Assembly: GCA_016124975.1 (NCBI GenBank)
Contig: WGMP01000028.1
Span: 52,046-116,045, forward strand
DNA: 64,000 bases
Source: Phycisphaera sp.
Lineage (GTDB): Bacteria > Planctomycetota > Phycisphaerae > Phycisphaerales > SM1A02
Direction of reading: 5' to 3'
Under the pieces are notes generated by a model. That model was not told the origin of the DNA and searched no databases. It saw nothing but the letters and a program-made list of their open reading frames with translations. Shown one piece after another: positions 27,681-37,035 of the stretch. The translations under genes and the position numbers were made by a program. Position 1 is the stretch's first letter; each line of letters opens with the position of its first letter.

Positions 27681-28547
27681 GTGCCTGCGGCCTTTGACAG
27701 CATCCGATTCCGCGACGCGCTCGAGATCGTCATCGAGTTCGCCGTCATCTGGGCGTTCGTCTTCGTCATCTTCCGCTTCCTCCGCGGCACCCGCGGCGCG
27801 GGGGTGATCAAGGGATTCTTCCTGCTCACGATCGGCCTCGCCCTTCTTGTGCGCGTGCTCGGCGACGCGACCGATGGGTTCGAGCGACTGCGGTTCCTCT
27901 TCGACCGTGTCTTCAACCTGCTGGCCATCCTGCTGATCGTGGTGTTCCAGCCCGAGATCCGCGCCGCGTTCGGCAGGATCGGACGGGCGAAGCTGTTCCG
28001 CCGCCCGACGCCCGCCGTCGACGGCCTCGCTGCGGAGATCGCGGAGGCCGCGGCGTTCCTCTCGAAGAACCGCTTCGGCGCACTCATCGTGATCGAGCGT
28101 CGCATCGGGATCGGAGACCTCCTCACGGGCGGCGTCGAGCTCGATGCAAAGGCGAGCGCATCGCTCATCCAGAGCATCTTCTGGCCGAACAGCCCGCTGC
28201 ATGACCTTGCGCTGGTCGTGCGGGGCGGCAGACTTGCCGCGGCGGGCGTGCAGCTTCCCCTTGCAGACGGCGGGGAACTGCCCTCCGCGTTCGGCGCGCG
28301 CCACCGCGCCGCGCTGGGGATCAGCGAGGAGTCCGATGCGCTCGTCGTCGTGGTCAGCGAGGAGACAGGCCAGGTTCGACTTGCGGAGGGCGGCGCGCTC
28401 AGCGCCTCGGTGCCGCTCGACGCGCTGGAGGCGGCGCTCGAGTCGCGGCTCAGCAGGACGGTGCCCTCGGCGACCGTCGCTGCTCCATCCGCGACGACCG
28501 ATGGCGCCGAGGACGCTGCGCAGCGCAGCGAGCGAGGTGAACCGTGA
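27681..28547 (+). CDS. cdaA: Diadenylate cyclase CdaA
   Basis: 288 residues. Three N-terminal membrane helices (about 15-35, 42-60, 76-92) and a DAC domain (about 115-235). It makes cyclic di-AMP from two ATP. The RHR motif is intact at 207-209 (GARHRAALGIS) and SEETGQ is present. The DGA motif reads DLA (175-177, SPLHDLALVV), a change at a nucleotide-binding residue. GTG start at 27681. The stop overlaps the cdaR start by 4 bp, the common cdaA-cdaR pairing. Confidence 0.9.
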   Translation: MPAAFDSIRFRDALEIVIEFAVIWAFVFVIFRFLRGTRGAGVIKGFFLLTIGLALLVRVLGDATDGFERLRFLFDRVFNLLAILLIVVFQPEIRAAFGRIGRAKLFRRPTPAVDGLAAEIAEAAAFLSKNRFGALIVIERRIGIGDLLTGGVELDAKASASLIQSIFWPNSPLHDLALVVRGGRLAAAGVQLPLADGGELPSAFGARHRAALGISEESDALVVVVSEETGQVRLAEGGALSASVPLDALEAALESRLSRTVPSATVAAPSATTDGAEDAAQRSERGEP

Positions 28548-28954
28548 CGCAGGAACTCCGCGGAAAGCTCGTCGACCTTGCGGGGGTGACCGCCATCTCG
28601 ATCGTGGTCTGGCTTTGGGCGGCAGGACAGACGCTGCAGTCGAGGACCGTGTCGTTCGAGGTGCTGATCGAGAGCGGCGAGCCAGAGCGGCGCCGCGTCT
28701 CGCCCGTTGAGCCGCTTGCTGTCTCGGTCGAGATCAGAGGATCGCGCCAGGCCGTCATCTCCGCGTCGGAGTCGCTGGCGGGACGAAAGCTCATCCTCCT
28801 CACGGGGACGGACAGGATCCCCGCGCAGGTCGGCACGCACGATGTCGTGCTCATGGACACGCTCAGCGTCTCTCCAGCCGTCGCGCCGCTCGGAGTCGAC
28901 ATCGTCTCCGTCACGCCCTCGATCGCGCGCGTGGTGGTCGAACCAGTCCGCTGA
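28544..28954 (+). CDS. cdaR: CdaR-like protein with one YbbR domain
   Basis: 136 residues. One N-terminal membrane helix (about 10-28) and a single beta-rich YbbR domain (VSPVEPLAVSVEIRGSRQAV, then PLGVDIVSVTPSIARVVVEP). CdaR binds and modulates CdaA. Firmicute CdaR usually has several YbbR repeats; here only one, as in other short homologues. GTG start overlapping the cdaA stop. Confidence 0.8.
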   Translation: MTQELRGKLVDLAGVTAISIVVWLWAAGQTLQSRTVSFEVLIESGEPERRRVSPVEPLAVSVEIRGSRQAVISASESLAGRKLILLTGTDRIPAQVGTHDVVLMDTLSVSPAVAPLGVDIVSVTPSIARVVVEPVR

Positions 28955-29029
28955 GAGGCGGGCGATTGGACGGTCCCTGATCCGAAGATCTCCGATTCAG
29001 AGGCCGTCGATTCTCCATCCGTCGATGCG

Positions 29030-30304
29030 TCAACGCTCGACACGCACCGCGTGGTAAGCCTTCTTGCCGCGGCGAACGATGATCACGCCGCCCGGCAGGA
29101 CATGCTCGCTCTTCACGACGAAGTCGGGGCCGACCTTCTCGCCGTTCACGCTGACCGCGCCGTTCTGGACAAACTCGCGCGCCTCGCGCTTGCTGGCGGC
29201 GCAGGTCGTGCCGGTGATGAAGTCGACGATGCCGACGCCCGCCGACAGCGCGCCCGCGGAAACGCCGCTCGAAGGAAGGTCCGCCGCGATCTCGGCGATC
29301 TGTGCCGCGTCAAGCGACTTCACATCGCCCGAGAAGATCGCCTCGCTCGTCGCGATCGCGCGCGCAAGCTCGGTGTCGCCGTGCGTCATGCGCGTCATCT
29401 CGGCGGCGAGGGTCCTCTGCGCCTCGCGCTTCGCGGGGTCGTGCGCGAGTGACTGAGCGAGCGACTGGATGGTGTCCGAGTCGAGGAAGGTGAACCACTT
29501 CAGGAACTTCACCGCGTCGGCGTCGGTCGTGTTCAGCCAGTACTGGTAGAAGCGGTACGGGCTCGTCCTGTCGGCGGTGAGCCAGATCGCGCCCTTCTCG
29601 GTCTTTCCGATCTTCTGGCCGTCGCTCGTGGTGACGAGATGGCAGGTCGCGCCGAAGCTCTCGCCCTGCTCGAGGCGGCGGATAAGGTCGATCCCCGAGA
29701 CGATGTTCCCGAACTGGTCGCTGCCGCCGAGCTGCACGGTGCAGCCTTCCTTGCGGTAGAGATGCAGGAAGTCGTACGCCTGCAGGATCATGTAGCTGAA
29801 CTCGGTGTAGCTGATCCCCTGCTCGCGGCCCTCGAGGCGCGAGGCGACCGAGTCGCGCGCGATCATCTGGTTCACGCTGAAGTGCTTGCCGATGTCGCGC
29901 AGCATGTCGAGGTAGGAGACGCCGCTGAGCCAGTCGACGTTGTTCACGATCTTGGCCGCGCGCGGCCCCGAGAAGTCGAGGAAGCGCGAGAAGATCCGCT
30001 GCTGGCTGCGCGCGTTGTGCTCGACCATCTCGCGCGTCTGGAGCTGGCGCTCGGCGCTCTTGCCGCTCGGGTCGCCGATCAGGCCCGTGCCGCCGCCCGA
30101 GACGACGATCGGGCGATGGCCCGCGCGCTGGAGGTGCGCGAGCATCTTGATGCCCATGAAGTTGCCGATCGTGAGGCTGTCGGAGGTCGGGTCGAAGCCG
30201 CAGTAGGCGGCGCGCACGCCCGACGCGAGGTGCGCCGCGAGTTCGGGCGAGGTCGTCTGGTGCAGGAGTCCGCGCCAGGAGAGTTCGTCGAGAAAGTTCG
30301 TCAC
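29030..30304 (-). CDS. tyrS: Tyrosine--tRNA ligase
   Basis: 424 residues. Class I synthetase with the HIGH-type site (CGFDPTSDSLTIGNFMGIK), the tyrosine/ATP pocket (GGSDQFGNIVSGIDLI), a KMSKS-type loop GQKIGKTEKGAIW and a C-terminal S4 RNA-binding domain (SKREAREFVQNGAVSVNGEK). It charges tRNA-Tyr. The GTG at 30304 (VTNFLDELSWRGL) is chosen because homology begins there; upstream reading frame is a shadow of the transaldolase gene. Confidence 0.95.
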   Translation of the reverse strand: MTNFLDELSWRGLLHQTTSPELAAHLASGVRAAYCGFDPTSDSLTIGNFMGIKMLAHLQRAGHRPIVVSGGGTGLIGDPSGKSAERQLQTREMVEHNARSQQRIFSRFLDFSGPRAAKIVNNVDWLSGVSYLDMLRDIGKHFSVNQMIARDSVASRLEGREQGISYTEFSYMILQAYDFLHLYRKEGCTVQLGGSDQFGNIVSGIDLIRRLEQGESFGATCHLVTTSDGQKIGKTEKGAIWLTADRTSPYRFYQYWLNTTDADAVKFLKWFTFLDSDTIQSLAQSLAHDPAKREAQRTLAAEMTRMTHGDTELARAIATSEAIFSGDVKSLDAAQIAEIAADLPSSGVSAGALSAGVGIVDFITGTTCAASKREAREFVQNGAVSVNGEKVGPDFVVKSEHVLPGGVIIVRRGKKAYHAVRVER

Positions 30305-30368
30305 GGAGTCGCTCGTCGCTCGGTCGTTCGCTGCTCGATCACCGGAGGGCTGGATGCAGTCGCGCCGT

Positions 30369-31463
30369 TCAGCGCGCGGCGGCCAGCGCCTCGCGCTTCG
30401 CGCCGATCTTCGCAAGGAGGTCGGCCCAGCTCTTGTTGAATGCGTCGCGGCCCTCGACCTGGAGCGTCGTCGCGAGCGCGGCGAGGTCGACGCCTGCGGC
30501 CGTGGCGGCCGCGAGCGTCTTCTCGGCGGCGACGCCGTCCGAGGGCATCGCGCCCTGCGGGTTCCCCTTCTCGGCAAGCGCGAGCAGCGTCTCCTCGGGA
30601 ATCGTGTTCACGGTGTTCGGGGCGCCGAGCGCGTCGCAGTAGAGGCTCGGCGAGAGCGCGGGGTCCTTGGTGCCGGTCGAGGCCCAGAGGACGCGCTGCT
30701 CGGTCGCGCCCGTCGCGGCGAGCGCCTTCCAGCGCGGCGAAGCATGGAGGTCGAGCGCGGCCTTGAGGACGCGCCCCGCCATCGCGATGCCGACCGTGTT
30801 CTGCAGGTTCGCAGGCAGCGACTTCGTGGTGGCGCGGTCCCAACGCGAGATGAAGACGCTCGCGACCGAGCAGACGAACGGGTCGAGCCCCGCCGCCACG
30901 CGGCGCTCGATGCCGCGGATGTACGCCTCGGCCGCCGCGAGGTACTGCTCGCGCGCGAAGAGGAGCGTGACATTGATCGGGACACCGCGGAAGATGAGTT
31001 CTTCGATCGCGGGGCAACCCTCGGGCGTGCCCGGGACCTTGATGTAGAGGTTCGCCTTGCCCGCGCGCTTGTGGAGCTCGACCGCCTGCGCCACGGTGCC
31101 CGCGGTGTCGTTCGCAAGGAGAGGCGACACCTCGAGCGACACCCAGCCGTCGACGCGGTTCGTCCGACGGTGGACATCCGCGAAGAGGTCGGCCGCGCGC
31201 GAGAGGTCGGTGATCGCACAGGCGAAGAAGATCTCCTCGACCGAGTGTCCCTTGGCGGCGAGTTCGGCGACCTGGGCGTCGTAGGCGGTGCCCGACCCGA
31301 TCGCCTTCTCGAAGATCGTGGGGTTCGATGTGAGGCCCGTCACGGAGAGATCGCGGATGTAGCGCGCGAGCGTCCCCGAGTCGAGGAGCGTGCGGGTGAT
31401 GTTGTCGAGCCAGAGCGACTGGCCGAGGGCTGCGAGGCGGGCGGTGGGAAGGGATGCGGTCAT
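30369..31463 (-). CDS. tal: Transaldolase (actinobacterial/cyanobacterial type)
   Basis: 364 residues. TIM-barrel with Schiff-base lysine K142 in NLYIKVPGTPEG, substrate region LTSNPTIFEKAI and the INVTLLFARE strand. It moves a dihydroxyacetone unit between sugar phosphates in the pentose phosphate pathway. It is transcribed divergently from glucose-6-phosphate isomerase, a neighbour in the same sugar-phosphate pool. Confidence 0.94.
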   Translation of the reverse strand: MTASLPTARLAALGQSLWLDNITRTLLDSGTLARYIRDLSVTGLTSNPTIFEKAIGSGTAYDAQVAELAAKGHSVEEIFFACAITDLSRAADLFADVHRRTNRVDGWVSLEVSPLLANDTAGTVAQAVELHKRAGKANLYIKVPGTPEGCPAIEELIFRGVPINVTLLFAREQYLAAAEAYIRGIERRVAAGLDPFVCSVASVFISRWDRATTKSLPANLQNTVGIAMAGRVLKAALDLHASPRWKALAATGATEQRVLWASTGTKDPALSPSLYCDALGAPNTVNTIPEETLLALAEKGNPQGAMPSDGVAAEKTLAAATAAGVDLAALATTLQVEGRDAFNKSWADLLAKIGAKREALAAAR

Positions 31464-31591
31464 CGGGGCCTCCGTGCGGATGCGGAAGAGCGGGTGCGGA
31501 AGACTAGCAGACGCGATTCGGGGCGGGCCGCGTGGAATCGCCGCGCTTCCCCGTTCACATGCGGGCGGGATTGTGCCGATGATGGCGACCC

Positions 31592-33334
31592 ATGCCAGCC
31601 GCCACCCGTTCGAAGAAGTCCGCCCGCAAGCCTGCCGCCAAGGCGGCCTCGGGCGTCGCCCGCAAGGACACCGCTCCGAAGGTCCCCGCGTGGCATGTCG
31701 CGCCCGACAAGACGCGCGCGTGGAAGCGGCTCACGGCCCTCGCGAAGCGCGGCCGCGCGCTCGACCTGCGCGCCGCGTTCAAGAAGGACCGCACGCGCGG
31801 CACGCGCTTCTCCGCCGAGGCGCTGGGCATCCACCTCGACTACTCGAAGAACCTGGTCGACGGCGACATCGTCGACGCGCTCGTCGCGCTCGCGAAGGAG
31901 TGCGGCGTCGCGAAGCACGCGAAGGCGATGTTCGCGGGCGAGGCGATCAACATCACCGAGAACCGCGCCGTGCTGCATGCGGCGCTGCGCGCGCCGAAGG
32001 GCAGCGTGATGAAGGTCGACGGCGAGAATGTGGTGCCGCATGTGCACGCGGTGCTCGACCGCATGGCCGCGTTCGCAGACGCCGTGCGCAACGGCGCGTG
32101 GCGCGGGCACACGGGCAAGAAGATCGCGGCGGTCGTCAACATCGGGATCGGCGGCAGCGACCTCGGACCCGTGATGGCCTACGAGGCGCTCAAGGACTTC
32201 ACCCGTCGCGACATCGACTGCCGCTATGTCTCGAACATCGACGGCGAGGACTTCTACGAGAAGACGCGCGACCTCGACCCCGAGACCACGCTCTTCGTCG
32301 TGAGCTCGAAGACCTTCACCACGATCGAGACGATGACGAACGCGCAGACGGCGCGCGCGTGGGCGCTTGCGAAGCTGAAGGACCGCGCCGCGGTCGCGCG
32401 GCACTTCGTCGCCGTGTCAACGAACGCGGAGGAGGTCGCGAAGTTCGGCATCGACACCGCCAACATGTTCGGCTTCTGGGACTGGGTCGGCGGCCGCTAC
32501 TCGATGGACTCCGCGATCGGCCTGTCGACGATGATCGCGATCGGCCCCGCCGCGTTCCACGAGCTCCTCGCGGGCTTCCGCGACATGGACGAGCACTTCC
32601 GCACGGCGCCCGCGAAGAAGAACCTGCCGTATCTCCTTGCGCTCCTCGGCCTCTGGAACCGCGACTTCCTCGGGTTCGAGACGGTCGCGGTGCTCCCCTA
32701 CTGCCAATACCTGCATCGCTTCAGCGCGTACCTGCAGCAGCTCGAGATGGAGTCGAACGGGAAGCGCGTGCAGCTCGACGGTTCGCCCTGCCGCTGGCAG
32801 ACGAGCCCGGTGATCTGGGGCGAGCCCGGCACGAACGGCCAGCATGCGTTCTATCAGATGATCCATCAGGGCACCTCGCCCGTGCCGTGCGACTTCCTCG
32901 CCTTCGCGAAGCCGCTCCACGATGTCGGCTCCACAGAGACGGGCATGCACCACGACATCCTGCTCGCGAACCTGTTCGCGCAGGGCGAGGCGCTCGCCTT
33001 CGGCAAGACCGCGGCGGAAGTGCGTGCGGAAGGCACCCCCGAGTGGCTCGTGCCGCACCGCACCTTCCCGGGGAACCGCCCGTCGAACACGCTCCTCTGC
33101 GAGCAGCTGTCGCCGCGCATGCTCGGGCGCCTGGTCGCGCTCTACGAGCACAAGACCTTCGTGCAGGGCTCGATCTGGCGGGTCAACAGCTTCGACCAGT
33201 GGGGCGTCGAGCTCGGCAAGGTGCTCGCGAAGCGGATCATCCCCGAGCTTTCGGGCGCACGCCCTGCCAAGGCCGCGCATGACAGCTCGACGAGCGCGCT
33301 CATCGCGCGTTACCGCGCGTGGCGCGGCCGCTAG
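31592..33334 (+). CDS. pgi: Glucose-6-phosphate isomerase
   Basis: 580 residues. PGI signatures are present: [34 protein letters not shown] (phosphate binding), the [12 protein letters not shown] segment, and the C-terminal [18 protein letters not shown] with the catalytic lysine. The first 35 residues are a Lys/Ala-rich extension. It interconverts glucose-6-phosphate and fructose-6-phosphate. It ends 9 bp before the cysteine desulfurase. Confidence 0.96.
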   Translation: MPAATRSKKSARKPAAKAASGVARKDTAPKVPAWHVAPDKTRAWKRLTALAKRGRALDLRAAFKKDRTRGTRFSAEALGIHLDYSKNLVDGDIVDALVALAKECGVAKHAKAMFAGEAINITENRAVLHAALRAPKGSVMKVDGENVVPHVHAVLDRMAAFADAVRNGAWRGHTGKKIAAVVNIGIGGSDLGPVMAYEALKDFTRRDIDCRYVSNIDGEDFYEKTRDLDPETTLFVVSSKTFTTIETMTNAQTARAWALAKLKDRAAVARHFVAVSTNAEEVAKFGIDTANMFGFWDWVGGRYSMDSAIGLSTMIAIGPAAFHELLAGFRDMDEHFRTAPAKKNLPYLLALLGLWNRDFLGFETVAVLPYCQYLHRFSAYLQQLEMESNGKRVQLDGSPCRWQTSPVIWGEPGTNGQHAFYQMIHQGTSPVPCDFLAFAKPLHDVGSTETGMHHDILLANLFAQGEALAFGKTAAEVRAEGTPEWLVPHRTFPGNRPSNTLLCEQLSPRMLGRLVALYEHKTFVQGSIWRVNSFDQWGVELGKVLAKRIIPELSGARPAKAAHDSSTSALIARYRAWRGR

Positions 33335-33343
33335 ACTTTCGCC

Positions 33344-34534
33344 GTGGAACGCCTGTACCTCGACTCGAACGCAACGACGCGCCCCGCCGAAGAGGTCGTC
33401 GAGGCGGTCGCGCGCGCCATGCGCGAGTGCTGGGCGAATCCTTCGAGCGTGCACAGGGCGGGCGGCGAGGCCAAGCGCGTGATGGAGCTTGCGCGCGAGA
33501 GCGTGGCCAAACTCGTCGGCTGCCAGGAGCGCGAACTGGTGTTCACCTCTGGCGGAACCGAGGGCGCGAACCTCGCGATCCGAGGCTCGCTCGAGCACTT
33601 CGCGACGGCCGATCCAAGGCGGCGCGTGCTCGTGACGACGCGGTTCGAGCACAGCGCCGTGCGGGAACTGGCGCAGCGGTGCGAGACGCGCGGCACCGAG
33701 GTGGCGTGGCTTCCGGGCGGGCGCGACGCCGCGGGAACGCCGGATCTCGATGCGCTCGAAGCGCTGCTCGCCGAGCGCGCCGACCAAGTCGCGCTGGTCA
33801 GCCTGATCTGGGCCAACAACGAGACGGGCGCCATCACCGACATCGCCCGTGCGGGCGCCCTCTGCCGCGAGCATGGCGTGCGGTTCCACACCGACGCGAC
33901 GCAGTGGGTGGGCAAGATGCCGACCGACCTCGCGGCGCTTCAGGTCGACCTCGCCAGCTTCGCCGCGCACAAGTTCCACGGCCCGAAGGGCGTTGGCGCG
34001 CTCTATGTGCGCAGGAACGTGCGCCTGACGCCGCAGACCTACGGCGGCCCGCAAGAGCGCGAACGGCGCGGGGGCACTGAAAATGTCGCGGCGATCGGCG
34101 GCTTCGGGGTCGCATCCGACCTCGCCCGCGCGTGGCTTGCGGACGGCGGGCCTTCTCGCGGCGCGACGCTTCGCGATGGGTTCGAGCGGACGGTCGCCGC
34201 GGCGACGGGCGGTGTGATTCACGCCCAGCGCGCGCCACGACTCTGGAACACCACGAACATCGGCTTCGCACGGCTCGAGGCCGAGGCGATCCTTCTCCTC
34301 CTCTCCGAGCGCGGCGTCTTCGCCTCGGCGGGCGCTGCGTGCAGCTCAGGATCGCTCGATCCGTCTCCTGTGCTTCTGGCCATGGGCATCCCGCCCGAGA
34401 TCGCGCATGGCTCGATCCGCTTCAGCCTGTCGCGCGAGACCACCTCGGTCGATTGCGACGAGGCTGCGAGGCGCGTGATCGCCGCGATCGAGCGTCTGCG
34501 GACATCGACGAGCGCCGCCGTCGGAGAGCGCTGA
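33344..34534 (+). CDS. Cysteine desulfurase (NifS/IscS class)
   Basis: 396 residues. PLP enzyme of aminotransferase class V: PLP lysine K210 in SFAAHKFHGPKG, catalytic cysteine C333 in ASAGAACSSGSLDPS, and substrate motif LDSNATTRPAEEV at the N-terminus. It removes sulfur from cysteine for Fe-S clusters or tRNA thiolation. No iscU/sufU or thiolase partner is nearby, so the exact pathway is open. GTG start; a TAGACT box lies 12 bp upstream. Confidence 0.9.
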   Translation: MERLYLDSNATTRPAEEVVEAVARAMRECWANPSSVHRAGGEAKRVMELARESVAKLVGCQERELVFTSGGTEGANLAIRGSLEHFATADPRRRVLVTTRFEHSAVRELAQRCETRGTEVAWLPGGRDAAGTPDLDALEALLAERADQVALVSLIWANNETGAITDIARAGALCREHGVRFHTDATQWVGKMPTDLAALQVDLASFAAHKFHGPKGVGALYVRRNVRLTPQTYGGPQERERRGGTENVAAIGGFGVASDLARAWLADGGPSRGATLRDGFERTVAAATGGVIHAQRAPRLWNTTNIGFARLEAEAILLLLSERGVFASAGAACSSGSLDPSPVLLAMGIPPEIAHGSIRFSLSRETTSVDCDEAARRVIAAIERLRTSTSAAVGER

Positions 34535-34592
34535 AGGCGTCGCAGTACAAACGCCGGCATCTTCCGAGCCTTGAAGCCACTACCTTCAACCC

Positions 34593-34690
34593 AAGGCCTT
34601 TGATCCATGGCCTTTGATCCATGGCCTTTGATCCAAGGCCTTCAACCCAAGGCCTTCAACCCAAGCCCCCCAACCCAAGGCCTTCAGGTC
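34593..34690. repeat. 14-bp tandem array, seven copies
   Basis: Seven consecutive 14-bp units (34593, 34607, 34621 and so on) of the form aaggcc(t/c)t(t/c)(g/a)a(t/c)cc, with two variants in blocks: the first three end in tttgatcc, the next in ttcaaccc. It occupies the gap between the cysteine desulfurase and the PQQ protein. Unit length is not a multiple of three. The rest of 34535-34738 shows nothing else. Confidence 0.82.
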
Positions 34691-34738
34691 TCGGCAGCCG
34701 CGAACTCCAGCGCCTCCAACTCCCATTGGTCGCGCCCT

Positions 34739-35092
34739 TCAGTCGCCGCCATCGCCTCCACCGTCGCCCGACGACGAGGTCGCCACAGCCGCGCCGACCG
34801 CCTGCGCGTCTGCAGCACCGTCGCGCATGGTGGCGAGCATGGCGGTTCCGATGCCCTCGCCTTTGAAAGGCTGAAACCAAAGTTCCTGCCCATTCGTGGG
34901 ATCGAGCGCCCATGTGTAGCCGTTGATGCTGACGAACAGCCGGTCAACGCTTGGAAGCATCGTCACGAACCCCGTCGACTTCGGCGCTGTCCACTTCCAG
35001 ACGATGCTCCCGTCGAGGCGGTCGATGGCAAACACCTTGTCGACGAAGCTCACGAAAAGAAGCTCGTCTGTCGTGAGCGATTGACGCGTCAT
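34739..35092 (-). CDS. Small PQQ-like beta-propeller repeat protein
   Basis: 117 residues. About two blades of the PQQ/BamB type: AIDRLDGSIVWKWTAP and ALDPTNGQELWFQPFKGEG, each with the DxxxGxxxW pattern, then an Ala/Gly/Asp-rich tail. Too short for a full propeller, so it may oligomerise. No signal peptide. The ATG follows directly after the T-run of the tRNA-Leu terminator with no ribosome-binding site, which suggests a leaderless message, a later start or a remnant. Confidence 0.65.
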   Translation of the reverse strand: MTRQSLTTDELLFVSFVDKVFAIDRLDGSIVWKWTAPKSTGFVTMLPSVDRLFVSINGYTWALDPTNGQELWFQPFKGEGIGTAMLATMRDGAADAQAVGAAVATSSSGDGGGDGGD

Positions 35093-35095
35093 AAA

Positions 35096-35122
35096 GAAAC
35101 GAGCCCGGCTTTCACCGGGCTC
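35096..35122 (-). terminator. Rho-independent terminator of tRNA-Leu
   Basis: An 8-bp perfect stem (35101-35108 with 35115-35122) and 6-nt loop is followed on the minus strand by GTTTCTTT. It begins 7 bp after the tRNA 3' end. Confidence 0.8.
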
Positions 35123-35129
35123 GCTCGAA

Positions 35130-35210
35130 TGCGGTCGAGAGGACTTGAACCTCCACGGGTTGCCCCACTAGTACCTGAAACTAGCGCGTCTGCCATTTCG
35201 CCACGACCGC
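35130..35210 (-). tRNA. tRNA-Leu (anticodon CAG)
   Basis: 81 nt. The acceptor stem GCGGTCG pairs with CGACCGC, discriminator A, no encoded CCA. The anticodon stem CTAGT/ACTAG encloses TTCAGGT, giving anticodon CAG. A short variable arm and a T-arm with GGTTCAAGTCC are visible. Reads the common CUG codon of this GC-rich genome. A Rho-independent terminator follows at once. Confidence 0.93.
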
Positions 35211-35303
35211 AGCAGAGCGGAGAGTGTACGGAGTGCGCCCCGCGCGATCAACCAGCGTCCCGCCCGATCTCCGGAGCCGCAGCAAGGGTGCTCTACATCC
35301 AAA

Positions 35304-35342
35304 CGCAGGCAGGGCGTGAGGAGCCTCGACGCCCTGCCTGCG
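35304..35342. terminator. Long hairpin downstream of recA
   Basis: A perfect 14-bp stem (35304-35317 with 35329-35342) whose loop itself pairs (GAGG with CCTC). It lies about 170 bp past the recA stop, before tRNA-Leu. It is probably the recA terminator or a dispersed palindromic repeat; a short GTTTGG follows on the minus strand. The remainder of 35211-35510 holds no gene. Confidence 0.5.
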
Positions 35343-35510
35343 CTACGCGAATGGATCATGAAATGGCCGTGAGAACCAGATGCCCGGGCGGTCGTTGCCC
35401 GCCACGCGGATCGCGCACCCCGAGGGGCCACGACGATCATTCGCACGGTACGCAACGGCGGCCGTGCGCCGACTCCCTCGCAGCGGGACACCTGAACTCA
35501 GGCGACGCAA

Positions 35511-36821
35511 TTACTCGTCGTCGTCTTCGTCGGCCTCGGGCTTGCCCGCAGGCGCCGCGCGGCCACGGCCCGTGGCCTCTGCAGCCGCCATGCGCTTCTC
35601 GAGGACGCGCTGACGCACCTCCGCGAACATGGTGGGGTTCTCCTTGAGGAACGCCTTCGCATTCTCGCGGCCCTGACCGATGCGGGTTCCCTTGTAGCTG
35701 AACCACGCGCCGGACTTCTCGATGACGCCGTCCTCGGAAGCGAGGTCGACCAGGTCGCCCGCGGCGGAGATGCCCTCCGTGAACATGATGTCGAACTCCG
35801 CCTCGCGGAATGGCGGCGCGATCTTGTTCTTGACGACCTTGGCGCGCACGCGGTTGCCGACATTCCTGTCGCCGTCCTTGATCGCGCCGATGCGGCGGAT
35901 GTCGATGCGGACCGATGCGTAGAACTTCAGCGCCTTGCCGCCGGTGGTCGTCTCGGGCGAGCCGAACATGACGCCGATCTTCTCGCGCAGCTGGTTGATG
36001 AAGATGACGATGCACTCGCTCTTGGCGATGGCGCCCGTCAGCTTGCGCATGGCCTGCGACATGAGGCGCGCCTGGAGACCGACGACGGAATCGCCCATTT
36101 CACCCTCGATTTCCGCCTTCGGAATGAGGGCGGCCACCGAGTCGACGACGATGATGTCGACGGCGTTCGAGCGGACGAGCATCTCGCAGATCTCAAGCGC
36201 CTGCTCGCCCGTGTCGGGTTGCGACACCAGCATTTCGTCGAGGTTGACGCCGATGCGCTTCGCCCACGACGGATCGAGCGCGTGCTCTGCGTCGATGAAA
36301 GCCGCGACGCCTCCCGTCTTCTGCGCGTTGGCAACGACCGTGAGCGCGAGCGTGGTCTTACCCGACGACTCGGGGCCGAAGATCTCGATGATGCGTCCGC
36401 GCGGCAGGCCGCGGCCACCGAGCGCAAGGTCGAGGCTGAGCGCGCCCGTCGCGATCGATGGGATCGGCGCGAGCGAGTCGCCGTCGAGCTTCATGATCGA
36501 GCCCTTGCCGTAGGCCTTCTCAATCGCCTCCATCGCGCGGCCGATCGCGGCCTGCTTGCCCTTCTGCTGCTCGGCCTTCGCCGCCTCCGCCTTCGCATCC
36601 GCCTTCGCATCCGACTTGACGGGTGCCACGGCCGCGCGCGGCTTCTCTTCGATCGCCGAGGCTGCGTTGCGTGCGGGAGCGGTGCCAGGGCGAATGGCTG
36701 GGCTGTTCGTCGGAGTGGGCATCGTGGAAGTTCCCGTCGTTGAAGGCGTCGTCGTCAATGAAGTCTTGGAGGGCGCTGCGCTACTCGCGCTGTTGTTGCT
36801 GTTGCCGGTGTTGGCGACCAT
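35511..36821 (-). CDS. recA: Recombinase RecA with long N-terminal extension
   Basis: 436 residues against about 350 in most bacteria. The core begins near residue 90 ([20 protein letters not shown]); Walker A is GPESSGKT at 149-156, Walker [13 protein letters not shown], and loop L2 is [20 protein letters not shown]. The C-terminus is acidic (EADEDDDE). About 83 residues rich in Ser, Thr, Ala and Lys precede the core; the ATG at 36821 has an AAGGGG site 6 nt upstream, so the extension is probably real. It drives homologous recombination and SOS induction. Confidence 0.95.
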   Translation of the reverse strand: MVANTGNSNNSASSAAPSKTSLTTTPSTTGTSTMPTPTNSPAIRPGTAPARNAASAIEEKPRAAVAPVKSDAKADAKAEAAKAEQQKGKQAAIGRAMEAIEKAYGKGSIMKLDGDSLAPIPSIATGALSLDLALGGRGLPRGRIIEIFGPESSGKTTLALTVVANAQKTGGVAAFIDAEHALDPSWAKRIGVNLDEMLVSQPDTGEQALEICEMLVRSNAVDIIVVDSVAALIPKAEIEGEMGDSVVGLQARLMSQAMRKLTGAIAKSECIVIFINQLREKIGVMFGSPETTTGGKALKFYASVRIDIRRIGAIKDGDRNVGNRVRAKVVKNKIAPPFREAEFDIMFTEGISAAGDLVDLASEDGVIEKSGAWFSYKGTRIGQGRENAKAFLKENPTMFAEVRQRVLEKRMAAAEATGRGRAAPAGKPEADEDDDE

Positions 36822-36837
36822 CTGTATCCCCTTTTCT

Positions 36838-36905
36838 GCGCTCTTGCTGTTCTGCGCTTCTGCTGCTCTGCTGTTCTGCTGTTCTGCTGTTCTGCTGCTC
36901 TGCTG
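36838..36905. repeat. 8-bp tandem repeat in the recA leader
   Basis: Repeats of tgctgttc / tgctgctc run across this stretch. On the minus strand they read CAGCAGAACAG-like units just upstream of the recA ribosome-binding site, so they would be in the 5' untranslated RNA. About four perfect copies at 36868-36898, degenerate at both ends. Confidence 0.6.
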
Positions 36906-37035
36906 GGAGCCTGCTCGGAAGTCTTCTGTGTGACGCGGCGCACTTGCCTTCGCGGTGCGGGACGCGACCTGAGAGACCCCGACTGTTTGGTGCGGATCGT
37001 TCGTACTCGAGAACCCGAACAGAATCCGCGCGTCT

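Noticed and set aside
31464..31591. Riboswitch in the divergent tal-pgi spacer
   Set aside because: Too short after allowing for two promoters and no known aptamer pattern visible.
30354..32009. 551-codon plus-strand frame
   Set aside because: Antisense shadow of the transaldolase gene running into an out-of-frame part of pgi; very Arg-rich.
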